A DNA stretch of 64,000 bases, taken from the NCBI RefSeq assembly GCF_003063545.1, contig NZ_NESD01000001.1, positions 62,001-126,000 on the forward strand. Direction: 5' to 3'. This stretch comes from Limnohabitans sp. Jir61 (GTDB lineage Bacteria > Pseudomonadota > Gammaproteobacteria > Burkholderiales > Burkholderiaceae_C). Below the pieces are notes generated by a model. That model did no database searches, had not been told where the DNA came from, and was given only the letters and a program-made list of their open reading frames with translations. The translations under genes were made by a program, and so were the position numbers. Shown piece by piece: positions 44,252 through 53,888 of this stretch (its first letter is position 1; every line of letters begins with the position of its first letter).

Positions 44252-45313
44252 ATGAGCATTCAAACAGACGATTTCGCGCCTTCCCCCGTGCCGTCGCGCG
44301 TGGTGTCTGCAGCGCCTGTGTCGCCCAACGAAGAAGCGATTGAGCGCGCTCTGCGTCCCAAACTGCTGCAAGAGTACGTGGGACAGATGAAGGTGCGCGA
44401 GCAGCTTGAAATCTTCATTGGTGCAGCCAAGAAGCGCAACGAAGCACTCGACCACGTGCTGCTGTTTGGCCCGCCCGGTTTGGGCAAGACCACGCTGAGC
44501 CACATCATTGCCCAAGAGCTGGGCGTGAACCTGCGATCCACCAGCGGCCCTGTGCTGGAAAAGCCCAAAGACTTGGCCGCGTTGCTGACTGGGTTAGAGA
44601 AAAACGACGTGCTGTTCATCGACGAGATTCACCGCTTGTCGCCTGTGGTGGAAGAGATTTTGTATCCCGCGCTAGAGGACTACAAAATCGACATCATGAT
44701 TGGTGAAGGCCCTGCGGCGCGAAGCATCAAGCTCGACTTGCAGCCCTTCACTTTGGTGGGGGCTACTACCCGTGCGGGCATGTTGACTAACCCGCTGCGC
44801 GACCGTTTTGGCATCGTGTCGCGCTTAGAGTTTTACACCGCTGAAGAATTGCAACGCATCGTGGTGCGTAGTGCGGGCTTGCTGGACACTCCGATGGATG
44901 TGGAAGGTGGGTTTGAGATTGCGCGTCGCTCACGCGGCACGCCACGCATTGCCAACCGCTTGCTGCGCCGTGTGCGCGACTATGCCGATGTGAAGGGCAC
45001 AGGCCGTATCACCGAAGACATCGCCAAACGTGCGTTGGCCATGTTGGATGTAGACCCGCAAGGTTTCGATTTGATGGACCGCAAATTGTTGGAAGCCGTG
45101 ATTCACCGCTTTGATGGAGGCCCCGTGGGTTTGGACAACATCGCGGCCAGCATCGGCGAAGAGCGTGACACGATTGAAGACGTGATTGAGCCGTATTTGA
45201 TTCAGCAAGGTTTCTTGCAACGCACGCCGCGTGGTCGCATGGCCACCTTGGCTGCGTACCGCCACTTGGGGGTCACGCCGCCCAAGGCGATTGGCGACGT
45301 CACCACAGATTAA
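44252..45313 (+). CDS. ruvB: Holliday junction branch migration ATPase RuvB
   Basis: The 353-aa AAA+ protein has Walker [19 protein letters not shown], Walker [12 protein letters not shown], sensor 1 [18 protein letters not shown] with the arginine finger, and the C-terminal winged helix ending TPRGRMATL. It drives branch migration with RuvA. It starts 3 nt after ruvA. Its stop codon is shared through TTAA with the convergent phosphatase gene. Confidence 0.97.
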   Translation: MSIQTDDFAPSPVPSRVVSAAPVSPNEEAIERALRPKLLQEYVGQMKVREQLEIFIGAAKKRNEALDHVLLFGPPGLGKTTLSHIIAQELGVNLRSTSGPVLEKPKDLAALLTGLEKNDVLFIDEIHRLSPVVEEILYPALEDYKIDIMIGEGPAARSIKLDLQPFTLVGATTRAGMLTNPLRDRFGIVSRLEFYTAEELQRIVVRSAGLLDTPMDVEGGFEIARRSRGTPRIANRLLRRVRDYADVKGTGRITEDIAKRALAMLDVDPQGFDLMDRKLLEAVIHRFDGGPVGLDNIAASIGEERDTIEDVIEPYLIQQGFLQRTPRGRMATLAAYRHLGVTPPKAIGDVTTD

Positions 45314-45984
45314 GTGGTGGTCTCGTCGCGGGGCGCGCCAAGCGCTTCATCAAAGTGCGACACATCACCCCAGCCCACCAAGCTCAAGCCTTGAGGTGTC
45401 CATAGCAAACGGTTGATGGCGGCATTGCCTAAGTGCCAACTGCGTGGTGCCTCTACCGATTGGTTGGTGGCCAAGCGATACAGGGCATCCATCACGCCGC
45501 CGTGCGCGACCAACACAATTTGTTCGCCTAAGTGTTGACTGGCCAATTCGTTCACGCAGTTGCTGATACGTTCGCGCAAACCCGTCAAAGACTCGCCGCC
45601 CACCGGTGCCCAATGCGGGTCACGCCCACGCCAGAGCTTGCATTCTTCGGGATGTTCGTTTTCGATCTCTGCCCAAGTCTTGCCTTGCAAATGGCCGAAG
45701 TGACGTTCGCGCAGCTGTAAATGCGGTGTCACTTGCGCGGGCGTCGGTGTGCGGGCACTCAATCGTGCGGGTGCTGTTGCAATGGCTTGCGCGGTTTCAA
45801 ACGCACGGCGCAAGTCGCTGCTGTAGATGGCGTGGATGGGTTCATCTGCCAAGGCATGGCCTACGCGTTCGGCTTGCCAGCGACCTGTTTCGTTGAGGTC
45901 AATGTTGAGGTGGCCTTGGATGCGGGTATCCACATTCCACAGGGTTTCCCCGTGGCGGATGGCGAGAATTCGGGTGGCTTGCAT
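45310..45984 (-). CDS. Histidine phosphatase family protein (phosphoglycerate mutase-like)
   Basis: The 224-aa protein opens [20 protein letters not shown], the RHG motif with the catalytic His. It has the second Arg region [14 protein letters not shown] and the late His in [13 protein letters not shown]. This is the cofactor-independent-looking, broad group that includes GpmB/CobC-like phosphatases; most are phosphatases rather than mutases. The substrate is unknown. It is divergent from the TetR gene. Confidence 0.9.
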   Translation of the reverse strand: MQATRILAIRHGETLWNVDTRIQGHLNIDLNETGRWQAERVGHALADEPIHAIYSSDLRRAFETAQAIATAPARLSARTPTPAQVTPHLQLRERHFGHLQGKTWAEIENEHPEECKLWRGRDPHWAPVGGESLTGLRERISNCVNELASQHLGEQIVLVAHGGVMDALYRLATNQSVEAPRSWHLGNAAINRLLWTPQGLSLVGWGDVSHFDEALGAPRDETTT

Positions 45985-46009
45985 AGGGGTTTAGTTTAAA
46001 GATTCGAAA

Positions 46010-46029
46010 ATCGTGCAAAATAGCACGAT
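46010..46029. promoter_or_regulatory. Probable operator of the TetR-family regulator
   Basis: ATCGTGC and GCACGAT form a perfect 7-bp inverted repeat with a 6-bp AT-rich centre. It lies in the gap between the divergent phosphatase and TetR genes, 34 nt before the regulator's start codon, as expected for autoregulation. Confidence 0.6.
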
Positions 46030-46063
46030 CGTTCTTTTTCTGAATTCTCTTCATGAGTCTCGC

Positions 46064-46750
46064 ATGACCGCTTCTCGCAGAACAGTAGCCACCGAAAGCC
46101 GCGCCCATCAAAAAGGCCAGCAAACCAAAGCCGCCATTGTGGATGCAGCTTTGGGCCTTGCCACGCAAATTGGCTTAGAGGGTTTGAGCATTGGTGCATT
46201 GGCCGAAGTGGCACGCATGAGCAAGTCGGGCGTGTTTGCCCACTTTGGGTCGCGAGAAGAACTGCAAATTTCGGTGGTGCGTGAATACCACATCCGATTT
46301 GAAGCTGAAGTTTTTTTGCCCATTTTGCAAGTCGAACGCGGCTTGCCTCGTTTGCGTCAACTCTTTGCCAACTGGACCAAGCGCACGTCTGCCGAGATTG
46401 ATTCGGGCTGCCTCTACATCAGCGGTGCGGCTGAGTTTGACGACCGGCCAGGTCCCGTGCGCGATGCGCTGGCCAGTTCGGTCAAAACTTGGCTCGCAGC
46501 GGTGCACCGCACGGTGGTTCAAGCGCGTGAAGAGGGGCACTTGGCTGCGGACATGGATGCCGAGCAAATGGTGTTTGAGTTACACGGCCTCATCTTGGCT
46601 TTGCAATATGAAGCCCGTTTTTTGCGTTCGTCCAAATCGTTGGCTCGCACCCTCAAAGGATTTGAAAACATCTTGTTGCGCTACGGCGCGACCGATGCTG
46701 AACCCGTCATTAAAACAAGCGCCAAGCGCACCCCCTCAACCAAAAAGTAA
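46064..46750 (+). CDS. TetR/AcrR-family transcriptional regulator
   Basis: The 228-aa protein has an N-terminal TetR helix-turn-helix (IVDAALGLATQIGLEGLSIG, then MSKSGVFAHFGSREELQI) and a C-terminal ligand-binding domain of the type often linked to fatty-acid genes (contains SGCLYISGAAEFDDRPGPVRD). The ATG at 46064 is preferred over upstream codons because these would overlap the palindromic operator. Its stop codon overlaps the ribosome site of the acyl-CoA dehydrogenase gene, so it leads an acyl-CoA operon that it probably controls with an acyl-CoA ligand (inference). Confidence 0.9.
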   Translation: MTASRRTVATESRAHQKGQQTKAAIVDAALGLATQIGLEGLSIGALAEVARMSKSGVFAHFGSREELQISVVREYHIRFEAEVFLPILQVERGLPRLRQLFANWTKRTSAEIDSGCLYISGAAEFDDRPGPVRDALASSVKTWLAAVHRTVVQAREEGHLAADMDAEQMVFELHGLILALQYEARFLRSSKSLARTLKGFENILLRYGATDAEPVIKTSAKRTPSTKK

Positions 46751-46761
46751 GGAGACCCACC

Positions 46762-48558
46762 ATGCCTAGCTACACCCCACCTCTGCGCGATATGCAATTT
46801 GTGCTGCACGAAGTGCTGCACGTCACCGATGACTTCAAGCAAATGCCCAAACACGTCGACATCGATGCCGACACCATTGCTGCCGTGTTGGAAGAGGGCG
46901 GTAAGTTTGCGTCTGAAGTGATTTTTCCGCTGAACCAAAGTGGCGATGAACAAGGCTGCACGCTTGATCGTGACACGCACGAAGTCAAAACGCCCGATGG
47001 ATTTAAAGCTGCATATGACCAATACGTGCAAGGCGGCTGGCCCGCCTTGAGCGCTGATCCTGATTTCGGCGGCCAAGGTTTGCCCGTGGTGGTGAACCAG
47101 TGTTTTTACGAGATGCTCAACAGTGCCAACCAAGCGTGGACCATGTACCCAGGCCTCACGCACGGCGCGTATGAGGCATTGCACGCGCACGGCACAGACG
47201 CACAAAAAGCGCTGTACCTGCCCAAGCTCACCAGCGGCGAATGGACAGGAACCATGTGCTTGACCGAGCCACATTGCGGCACGGACCTCGGCCTCTTGCG
47301 CACCAAAGCAGAACCACAAGCCGATGGCACCTACCGCATCACGGGTAACAAAATTTTCATCAGCGCCGGCGAGCACGACATGGTGAGCAACATCGTCCAC
47401 TTGGTGTTGGCGCGCTTGCCCGATGCGCCTGCAGGAAGCAAAGGCATCAGCTTGTTTGTGGTGCCCAAGTTCCATGTCAATGCCGATGGCAGCGTTGGCG
47501 AGCGCAACGGCATTTACTGCGGTGGCTTAGAACACAAGATGGGCATTCACGGCAACGCCACAGCGCAGATGGTGTTGGACGGCGCGGTAGGCACGATGGT
47601 GGGTCAGCCCAACAAAGGCTTGGCCGCCATGTTTGTGATGATGAATGCGGCACGCATTGGCGTGGGCATGCAGTCCTTGGGCTTGACCGAGGTGGCTTAT
47701 CAAAACGCAGTGGCCTATGCCAAAGACCGCATCCAGTCGCGCAGCTTGACGGGCCCCAAAGACCCGAGCAAACCCGCTGACAGCATCTTGGTGCACCCCG
47801 ATGTTCGCAAGATGCTACTGACTGCTCGCGCCTATGCCGAGGGTGGTCGTGCGCTGGCGTTGCACTGCGCTTTGCTGATTGACCGCGAACTGAACCACCC
47901 TGATGAAGCGGTGCGTGCTGAATCCGCGGAACAAGTGGCTTTGCTCACGCCTATCGTCAAAGCCTTCATCACCGACAACGCTTGGACGGCCACCTCATCA
48001 TGCATGCAAGTGTTTGGTGGTCACGGCTTCATCCGTGAGTGGGGCATGGAGCAATACGTGCGCGATGCACGCATCAACATGATTTACGAAGGCACCAACA
48101 CCATCCAAAGCTTGGACTTGTTGGGTCGCAAGGTGCTGGGTAATCAAGGCGCATCTCTTAAGAAGTTTGGCAAACACATTGCCGCACTGGTGGCCGAGGC
48201 GCAAGACAACGAGGACATGGCTGAGTTCGTCAACCCACTGGCAAAGTTGGGCCAGCAGATGACACAGTTCACAGGTGAGATTGGCTATAAGGCCCTGGAA
48301 AACGCAGACGAAGTGGGCGCAGCAGCCGTGGACTACCTGCGTGTGGCGGGCCATTTGGTGTTTGGTTACTTCTGGGCGCGCATGGCGCAAGTGGCCCTGC
48401 AAAAGATTGCCGAAGGCAACCGTGACCCGTTCTACCAAGCCAAGCTGCAAACCGCGCGTTTTTACTTTGCCAAGTTGTTCCCAGAAACCGCATCGCTCAT
48501 GCTCACTGCGCGTGCTGGCTCTGCTGTGCTGATGGAGACAGAGGCCGTGTTTGCCTGA
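46762..48558 (+). CDS. Large acyl-CoA dehydrogenase (FadE/DmdC-like, 598 aa)
   Basis: The protein has the acyl-CoA dehydrogenase N-terminal, middle (TMCLTEPHCGTDLGLLRTKA) and C-terminal domains. The catalytic-base region reads MIYEGTNTIQSLDLLGRK, and there is an extra C-terminal domain of about 120 residues. This size and tail place it with the group that includes Pseudomonas FadE1/2-type and 3-methylmercaptopropionyl-CoA dehydrogenases. It probably oxidises medium or long fatty acyl-CoAs with ETF as acceptor. The operon continues with DUF2147, enoyl-CoA hydratase and thioesterase genes. Confidence 0.93.
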   Translation: MPSYTPPLRDMQFVLHEVLHVTDDFKQMPKHVDIDADTIAAVLEEGGKFASEVIFPLNQSGDEQGCTLDRDTHEVKTPDGFKAAYDQYVQGGWPALSADPDFGGQGLPVVVNQCFYEMLNSANQAWTMYPGLTHGAYEALHAHGTDAQKALYLPKLTSGEWTGTMCLTEPHCGTDLGLLRTKAEPQADGTYRITGNKIFISAGEHDMVSNIVHLVLARLPDAPAGSKGISLFVVPKFHVNADGSVGERNGIYCGGLEHKMGIHGNATAQMVLDGAVGTMVGQPNKGLAAMFVMMNAARIGVGMQSLGLTEVAYQNAVAYAKDRIQSRSLTGPKDPSKPADSILVHPDVRKMLLTARAYAEGGRALALHCALLIDRELNHPDEAVRAESAEQVALLTPIVKAFITDNAWTATSSCMQVFGGHGFIREWGMEQYVRDARINMIYEGTNTIQSLDLLGRKVLGNQGASLKKFGKHIAALVAEAQDNEDMAEFVNPLAKLGQQMTQFTGEIGYKALENADEVGAAAVDYLRVAGHLVFGYFWARMAQVALQKIAEGNRDPFYQAKLQTARFYFAKLFPETASLMLTARAGSAVLMETEAVFA

Positions 48559-48593
48559 GTGGCATCGTCATTTAATTCGAGTAAATTCAAACC

Positions 48594-49046
48594 ATGACAC
48601 ACACACACTTTTTCAAAACAATCGTGGGCTTGGCCCTGTTAGCCGCAGGCAGCAGCTTTGCGCAAATGACGCCTGTGGGCACTTGGCACTCGATTGACGA
48701 CAAGACGGGCGAGGCCAAAGCCGAAATTCAAATTGTCGACAAAGACGGCGCGCTCAGCGGCCGTGTGGTCAAGTCTCTGCGCAACGATCCCAATGCCAAG
48801 AAAACTTGCGACGACTGCAAAGACGATCGCAAAGGCAAAGACATCATCGGCATGGAAATCATCCGTGGTGTGAAGCCGGACTCCTCTGGCGAAAATCTGT
48901 GGGCGAACGGCGGCAAAATTTTGGACCCAGAAAACGGCAAGGAATACACCGTCAAAATGGTTCCCTTAGAAGGTGGCAAAAAGCTGCAAGTGCGCGGCTA
49001 CATTGGCCCGTTCTACCGTACACAAACCTGGCTGCGTGCCCAGTAA
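48594..49046 (+). CDS. DUF2147 secreted protein
   Basis: The 150-aa protein has a signal peptide (about residues 1-23, ending SFA). A DUF2147 domain follows with PVGTWHSIDDKTGEAKAEIQ and a Cys pair in KKTCDDCKDDRKGKDIIGME, and it ends with a beta-rich part (YIGPFYRTQTWLR). DUF2147 proteins are periplasmic with a lipocalin-like look and unknown role, and are often found near fatty-acid degradation genes. The two Cys could form a disulfide. Confidence 0.9.
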   Translation: MTHTHFFKTIVGLALLAAGSSFAQMTPVGTWHSIDDKTGEAKAEIQIVDKDGALSGRVVKSLRNDPNAKKTCDDCKDDRKGKDIIGMEIIRGVKPDSSGENLWANGGKILDPENGKEYTVKMVPLEGGKKLQVRGYIGPFYRTQTWLRAQ

Positions 49047-49057
49047 CGAGGAAATCT

Positions 49058-49822
49058 ATGTCCGAAATCTTGAGCCATATCGATGCAGGTGTGATGACCC
49101 TGACGTTTAACCGCGTCGACAAAAAGAATTCGCTCACTGCGGCCATGTACACCACCTTGGCAGATGCGGTGGAGCAAGCCGAGCATGATGCCAATGTGCG
49201 CGTGTTGGTGTTTCAAGGCCACGAAGCGGTGTTTTGCGCAGGCAACGACATTGCCGACTTTTTGAACAACCCACCGTCATCGCAAGACGCACCCGTGTTC
49301 CGTTTGTTGCGCAACATCGCCGCGTTTCCAAAACCTGTCTTAGCTGCTGTGGCAGGCCCAGCTGTGGGTATCGGCACCACGCTGTTGTTCCATTGCGACT
49401 TGGTTTATGCGGGCGACAACGCCGCGTTTGCCATGCCGTTTGTCAACCTGGGTGTGTGCCCCGAAGCTGCATCGAGCTTGCTAGCACCACAAATGATGGG
49501 CTACCACCGCGCCGCTGAGGCGTTGCTCTTGGGCGAGCCTTTCATGGCTGAAGCCGCTTTGGAAATTGGTTTGGTCAACCGCGTATTGCCGCCCACCGAG
49601 GTGAACAGCTATGTGCAAGTGCAAGCCCGCAAGCTAGCTGCCAAACCTTTGTCCTCGTTGCTGGAAACCAAACGATTGATGAAAGCGGGACACGCCGCAC
49701 TGGTGCAAAAACAAATGAACGAAGAAGCGGCTTCGTTTGGCCGCATGCTCACAGAGCCTGCTGCCAAAGAAGCATTTGGCGCGTTCATGGAAAAACGCAA
49801 GCCTGATTTCTCAAAGCTCTGA
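49058..49822 (+). CDS. Enoyl-CoA hydratase/isomerase family protein
   Basis: The 254-aa crotonase-fold protein has the oxyanion segment GHEAVFCAGNDIADF and the second block AVAGPAVGIGTTLLFHCDLVY. The Glu residues of classical hydratases are not obviously both present, so isomerase or hydratase activity stays open. CGAGGA lies just before the ATG at 49058. The gene fits after the acyl-CoA dehydrogenase as the next beta-oxidation step. Confidence 0.9.
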   Translation: MSEILSHIDAGVMTLTFNRVDKKNSLTAAMYTTLADAVEQAEHDANVRVLVFQGHEAVFCAGNDIADFLNNPPSSQDAPVFRLLRNIAAFPKPVLAAVAGPAVGIGTTLLFHCDLVYAGDNAAFAMPFVNLGVCPEAASSLLAPQMMGYHRAAEALLLGEPFMAEAALEIGLVNRVLPPTEVNSYVQVQARKLAAKPLSSLLETKRLMKAGHAALVQKQMNEEAASFGRMLTEPAAKEAFGAFMEKRKPDFSKL

Positions 49823-49834
49823 CAGGCCCTCGGC

Positions 49835-50317
49835 ATGATGCAAACAACAGCCAGCCAAGTCGTGTTTGAAGCGGATTACCTTGAGGGTTTTCGTGACATC
49901 TACGAAGAGAAAATCGTGTTCAACAAAACGCTGGGTTTGAAGCTGGTGAGCGTGACACCCGACGAAGTCGTGGCTCGTATCGATATGCGCCCAGAGCTTG
50001 TGGGGCACTACGCCTACAACCGCATTCATGGCGGCGTGATCAGCGCGGTGCTCGATGCAATAGGCAGCGCGGCTGTGATGGCGTGTTTGGCTGCCAAGCA
50101 CATGAAAGAACCACCTGCAGAGCGTCTAGAGCGCTTTGCCAAGCTGGGCACGATTGATTTGCGGGTGGATTATTTGCGCCCCGGAATTGGCGAGTACTTC
50201 ACCATTCATGCCCATGCTTTGCGTGTTGGTACGCGTGTGGGTACTTCGCGTATGGAGTTTCGCGGGCCGGATGGCACGCTGATGTCCACAGGCACGGGGG
50301 CCTACATCGTGTCTTGA
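49835..50317 (+). CDS. Hotdog-fold thioesterase (PaaI-like)
   Basis: The 160-aa protein contains the hotdog helix segment YAYNRIHGGVISAVLDAIGSAAVMACL and the strand LGTIDLRVDYLRPG, followed by MEFRGPDGTLMSTGTGAYIV. Such proteins release CoA from acyl or aryl thioesters. It is the last plus-strand gene of the TetR-linked operon, 12 nt after the enoyl-CoA hydratase, and may free acids or recycle CoA. Confidence 0.87.
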   Translation: MMQTTASQVVFEADYLEGFRDIYEEKIVFNKTLGLKLVSVTPDEVVARIDMRPELVGHYAYNRIHGGVISAVLDAIGSAAVMACLAAKHMKEPPAERLERFAKLGTIDLRVDYLRPGIGEYFTIHAHALRVGTRVGTSRMEFRGPDGTLMSTGTGAYIVS

Positions 50318-50320
50318 TGT

Positions 50321-50731
50321 CTAGTCTTTGGGGATGACGCGGGGCTTGCCCGTTTCATCGATGGCCACGTAGGTCAGCGTGGCTTCGGTCACCTTCATGT
50401 ACTCACCCTGCGAACTGAAACGTTCGGCAAACACTTCCACTTTAACGCTGATGGAGGTGTTGCCAATGCGTTGCACGCGCGAGAAAAAACTCAAGATGTC
50501 GCCCACCTTGACTGGGTGTTTGAAAATGAATTCATTCACGGCCACGGTGGCCATGCGGCCTTTCACGTAACGCGCCGGCAGTACAGCACCTGCCAAGTCG
50601 ACCTGTGCCATGACCCAGCCACCAAAGATGTCGCCGTTTTGGTTGCAGTCGGCGGGCATGGGGATGACCTTCAATACCAGCTCTTGGTCAGTAGGCAAGG
50701 GGACGGCGTGAGGGTTTTGAGTGATAGACAT
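50321..50731 (-). CDS. Acyl-CoA thioesterase, YciA type
   Basis: The 136-aa protein has the YciA/BACH hotdog motif NQNGDIFGGWVMAQVDLAGA, with the catalytic Asp and Asn residues, and VGDILSFFSRVQRIGNTS. It hydrolyses a wide range of acyl-CoAs. I started at the ATG at 50731 because residues upstream do not resemble the family. It is convergent with another thioesterase gene, 3 nt away. Confidence 0.9.
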   Translation of the reverse strand: MSITQNPHAVPLPTDQELVLKVIPMPADCNQNGDIFGGWVMAQVDLAGAVLPARYVKGRMATVAVNEFIFKHPVKVGDILSFFSRVQRIGNTSISVKVEVFAERFSSQGEYMKVTEATLTYVAIDETGKPRVIPKD

Positions 50732-50769
50732 AGGCACAATCGAAGAATTACTTTTTGGCATTGTGCAAC

Positions 50770-52584
50770 ATGCGTCATCACGCCCATTCTTCTGCGCCCA
50801 CACCTGCTGGGCAGCCACCCAAGCAGCGCCCCGATAGCGAAACGCTCAAACGTCTCTTTCCGTACCTGTGGCAGTACAAGTGGCGCGTGGTTGCGGCCTT
50901 GAGCTTCATGGTGGGGGCCAAGCTGGCCAACGTGAGCGTTCCCTTGCTGCTCAAAGAGTTGATCGATGCCATGTCGTTCAAGCCGAATGACCCGATGGCC
51001 GTCATCGTCGTGCCCGTGTCGTTGCTGGTGGTGTACGGCGTATTGCGTTTGTCGGTGTCGGCCTTCACCGAGCTGCGTGAGTTGGTATTTGCCAAAGCCA
51101 CGCAAGGTGCAGCACGCCAGATCGCGCTTGAAACATTCCAGCACTTACATGGTCTGAGCTTGCGTTTTCACCTAGAACGTCAAACGGGTGGCATGACGCG
51201 CGACATCGAGCGCGGCGTGCGCGGCATTGAGTCGCTCATTTCGTATTCGCTCTACAGCGTCGTACCCACGTTGATTGAAGTGGCTTTGGTGCTCAGCATC
51301 TTGGCGGTGAAGTTTGATGTGTGGTTTGCGGGCATCACGCTTGCTGCGCTGGCGCTTTACATCGTGTTCACCATCAGTGTGACCGAGTGGCGCACTCAGT
51401 ACCGTCGCCAAGCGAACGAGTTTGATTCAGCGGCTCACACCAAAGCGGTGGACTCGTTGCTCAACTACGAAACGGTGAAGTACTTCAACAACGAAGCCTT
51501 TGAAGCCGCGCGCTATGACAAAAGCCTAGAGGCCTTGCGGCTTGCACGTCTGAAAGCGCAAACCTCGTTGTCGTTGCTCAACACGGGCCAGCAGCTCATT
51601 ATTGCGGTGGCTTTGGTGGGCATGTTGTGGCGTGCGACACAAGGCGTGGTCGACGGTCGTATGACTTTGGGCGACTTGGTGATGATCAACGCCTTCATGA
51701 TTCAGCTCTACATCCCATTGAACTTCTTGGGCGTGCTGTACCGCGAGATCAAACAAAGCCTGACCGACTTGGACCGCATGTTCTCCTTGCTTGAGAAAGA
51801 GCGCGAAGTGGCCGATGCGCCCAACGCGCCTACCTTGCAGCTGAGTGGTTCACCCACGGTGAAGTTTGAGTCTGTGGTGTTTGCGTATGAAGCCACGCGG
51901 CCCATCTTGCATGGCATCAGCTTTGAAATTCCTGCGGGTAAAACGGTAGCGGTGGTTGGGCCTTCAGGTTCGGGCAAGTCCACCCTAGCGCGTTTACTGT
52001 TTCGTTTTTACGACGTGGGCAGTGGTGCGATCACCATCGACGGCCAAGATATTCGCCAAGTCACGCAAGGCAGTGTGCGCCGCGCCATGGGCATCGTGCC
52101 GCAAGACACCGTGTTGTTCAACGACACCGTGCGCTACAACATTGCGTATGGCCGCACGGATGCGACTAAGGCCGAGGTGGAACAAGCCGCAAAGGCCGCG
52201 CACATTCACGACTTCATCTCAGCCACGCCCAAGGGCTACGACACGATGGTGGGTGAGCGTGGTTTGAAATTGTCTGGCGGTGAGAAGCAACGTGTGGCGA
52301 TTGCCCGAACCTTGCTGAAGAACCCGCCGATTGTGATTTTTGATGAGGCCACTTCCGCTTTGGATAGTGCCAATGAGCGGGCGATTCAAGCCGAGTTGCA
52401 AAGTGCGGCGCAGAACAAAACGACGTTGGTGATTGCGCACCGCTTGTCTACCGTGGTGGAGGCGCATGAGATTTTGGTGCTCGATGCGGGACGCATCGTG
52501 GAGCGTGGCAATCACGCGGCGCTTTTGAACATGAATGGACGCTATGCGCAGATGTGGGCTTTGCAGCAATCATCTGAGAACTGA
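50770..52584 (+). CDS. Atm1/ABCB7-type ABC exporter (fused permease and ATPase)
   Basis: The 604-aa half-transporter has an N-terminal six-helix domain with the Atm1-group hallmark LRFHLERQTGGMTRDIERG and the NNEAFEAARYD and TGQQLIIAVAL segments. Its ATPase has Walker [21 protein letters not shown], signature KLSGGEKQRVAIART and Walker B PPIVIFDEATSALDS. Bacterial relatives export glutathione-bound metals or Fe-S/glutathione compounds. The ATG at 50770 is the first plausible start. It is divergent from the YciA gene, with 38 nt between start codons. Confidence 0.93.
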   Translation: MRHHAHSSAPTPAGQPPKQRPDSETLKRLFPYLWQYKWRVVAALSFMVGAKLANVSVPLLLKELIDAMSFKPNDPMAVIVVPVSLLVVYGVLRLSVSAFTELRELVFAKATQGAARQIALETFQHLHGLSLRFHLERQTGGMTRDIERGVRGIESLISYSLYSVVPTLIEVALVLSILAVKFDVWFAGITLAALALYIVFTISVTEWRTQYRRQANEFDSAAHTKAVDSLLNYETVKYFNNEAFEAARYDKSLEALRLARLKAQTSLSLLNTGQQLIIAVALVGMLWRATQGVVDGRMTLGDLVMINAFMIQLYIPLNFLGVLYREIKQSLTDLDRMFSLLEKEREVADAPNAPTLQLSGSPTVKFESVVFAYEATRPILHGISFEIPAGKTVAVVGPSGSGKSTLARLLFRFYDVGSGAITIDGQDIRQVTQGSVRRAMGIVPQDTVLFNDTVRYNIAYGRTDATKAEVEQAAKAAHIHDFISATPKGYDTMVGERGLKLSGGEKQRVAIARTLLKNPPIVIFDEATSALDSANERAIQAELQSAAQNKTTLVIAHRLSTVVEAHEILVLDAGRIVERGNHAALLNMNGRYAQMWALQQSSEN

Positions 52585-52751
52585 TTTATCCGATTGATTG
52601 GATGAGTCAAGGTCGTCCTGTACCTCGCTTGGTCTTTAAGCCCCTTTTACACAGCCTTTACCTATGGGCGGCACAATAGGTGCACTCCCTCTCAGAATTC
52701 AATGGGCTGCTTGTTCAGCAGTCTATTTCGGTGTTTGCAAAAGGTCTCTTC
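52585..52751. other. 167-bp gap before the RND efflux operon
   Basis: I see no terminator of normal strength after the ABC exporter and no clear regulator-binding palindrome. No local TetR- or MarR-type repressor gene accompanies the efflux operon. Confidence 0.5.
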
Positions 52752-53876
52752 ATGTTCCCCACGCGTTTTCACAACCTCGCAATTTGTACGCTGGCTCTGG
52801 CCAGTCTTGTGGCCTGCGGCCCTTCCTCAGACGGCAAGCCGCCAGCAGGTGCTGGAGGCCCGCCACCCGCCGAGGTCAATGTGATGACGGTGGCTTCTAG
52901 CCCGGTCGAATTGACCACTGATTTGTCCGGACGCTTGCAAGCCGTTCGTACCGCACAAGTGCGTGCGCGTGTGGAGGGTGTGGTGGATCGCATCTTGTTC
53001 AAAGAAGGGGCTGAGATCAAAGCTGGTGCGCCTTTGTTTCAGATTGACCCTCGTGCGTATCGCGCGAGCGCTGATGCCGCGCGCGCTGATGCGCAGGCCG
53101 CCGAGCAATTGCTGCAACGTTATCAAGCCTTGCTGGAGGTTCGCGGTGTGAGCCAACAAGAGTACGAGGGCGCCGTGACCCGCGCCAAACAAGCCAAAGC
53201 CATGTTGGCCAAAGCCAGCATCGACTACGAAAACGCCATGATCACTTCGCCCATCAATGGCCGTGTAGGCCACGCCTTGGTGACCGAGGGCACGTTGGTG
53301 GGACGAGGCGATGCCACACCTTTGGTCAATGTTGATCAGATGGACCCGATCTATGTGAACTTCAGCCAAAGCGAAAACGAGTTGTTTAGCTTGCGTCAAG
53401 AGATCAAACAAGGCAAGGTCAAAGCAGGCGATAACCTCAAGGTTCAACTGCTTTTGTCGGATGGGTCTGTCTATGGCCAAACAGGCAAGCTGTTGGTGTC
53501 AGAGCAAACCGTGGATGTCAACACGGGCAATGTGTTCTTGCGTGCTGAGTTTGCCAACCCACAGCGCGAGCTTTTGCCCGGTAGCTTTGTGCGTGTGCGT
53601 ATTTCGCAAGCGCGCATGGAGCAAGCCATCACAGTGCCGCAGCGAGCGGTGCAGATGAATTCCAACGGCGCCTATGTGTTGTCAGTCACGCCCGAAAACA
53701 AAGTTGCGCCTGTGCCGATTCAGATCGGACCCATGAGCGGCGACAAATGGGTGGTGACGGGTGGTTTGGCCGAGGGGACGCGTATCGTGGTGGACGGCAT
53801 ACAAAAAGCCAAACCTGGCGCAACCGTTAAGCCAGTGGACCCTGCCAACCCAGCTGCACCGGCTGCTTCGCAATAA
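52752..53876 (+). CDS. RND efflux periplasmic adaptor lipoprotein (AcrA/MexA type)
   Basis: The 374-aa protein has a lipoprotein signal with lipobox LVAC at about residue 22. A barrel-sandwich/lipoyl half-motif (VRARVEGVVDRILFKEGAEI), an alpha-helical hairpin of about 70 residues, the second lipoyl half (ITSPINGRVGHALVTEGTLV) and a beta-barrel with TVPQRAVQ follow. It bridges the inner-membrane pump and the outer-membrane channel encoded just downstream. I used the ATG at 52752 so that the signal peptide has normal length. Confidence 0.94.
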   Translation: MFPTRFHNLAICTLALASLVACGPSSDGKPPAGAGGPPPAEVNVMTVASSPVELTTDLSGRLQAVRTAQVRARVEGVVDRILFKEGAEIKAGAPLFQIDPRAYRASADAARADAQAAEQLLQRYQALLEVRGVSQQEYEGAVTRAKQAKAMLAKASIDYENAMITSPINGRVGHALVTEGTLVGRGDATPLVNVDQMDPIYVNFSQSENELFSLRQEIKQGKVKAGDNLKVQLLLSDGSVYGQTGKLLVSEQTVDVNTGNVFLRAEFANPQRELLPGSFVRVRISQARMEQAITVPQRAVQMNSNGAYVLSVTPENKVAPVPIQIGPMSGDKWVVTGGLAEGTRIVVDGIQKAKPGATVKPVDPANPAAPAASQ

Positions 53877-53888
53877 GGGCGACACGTT

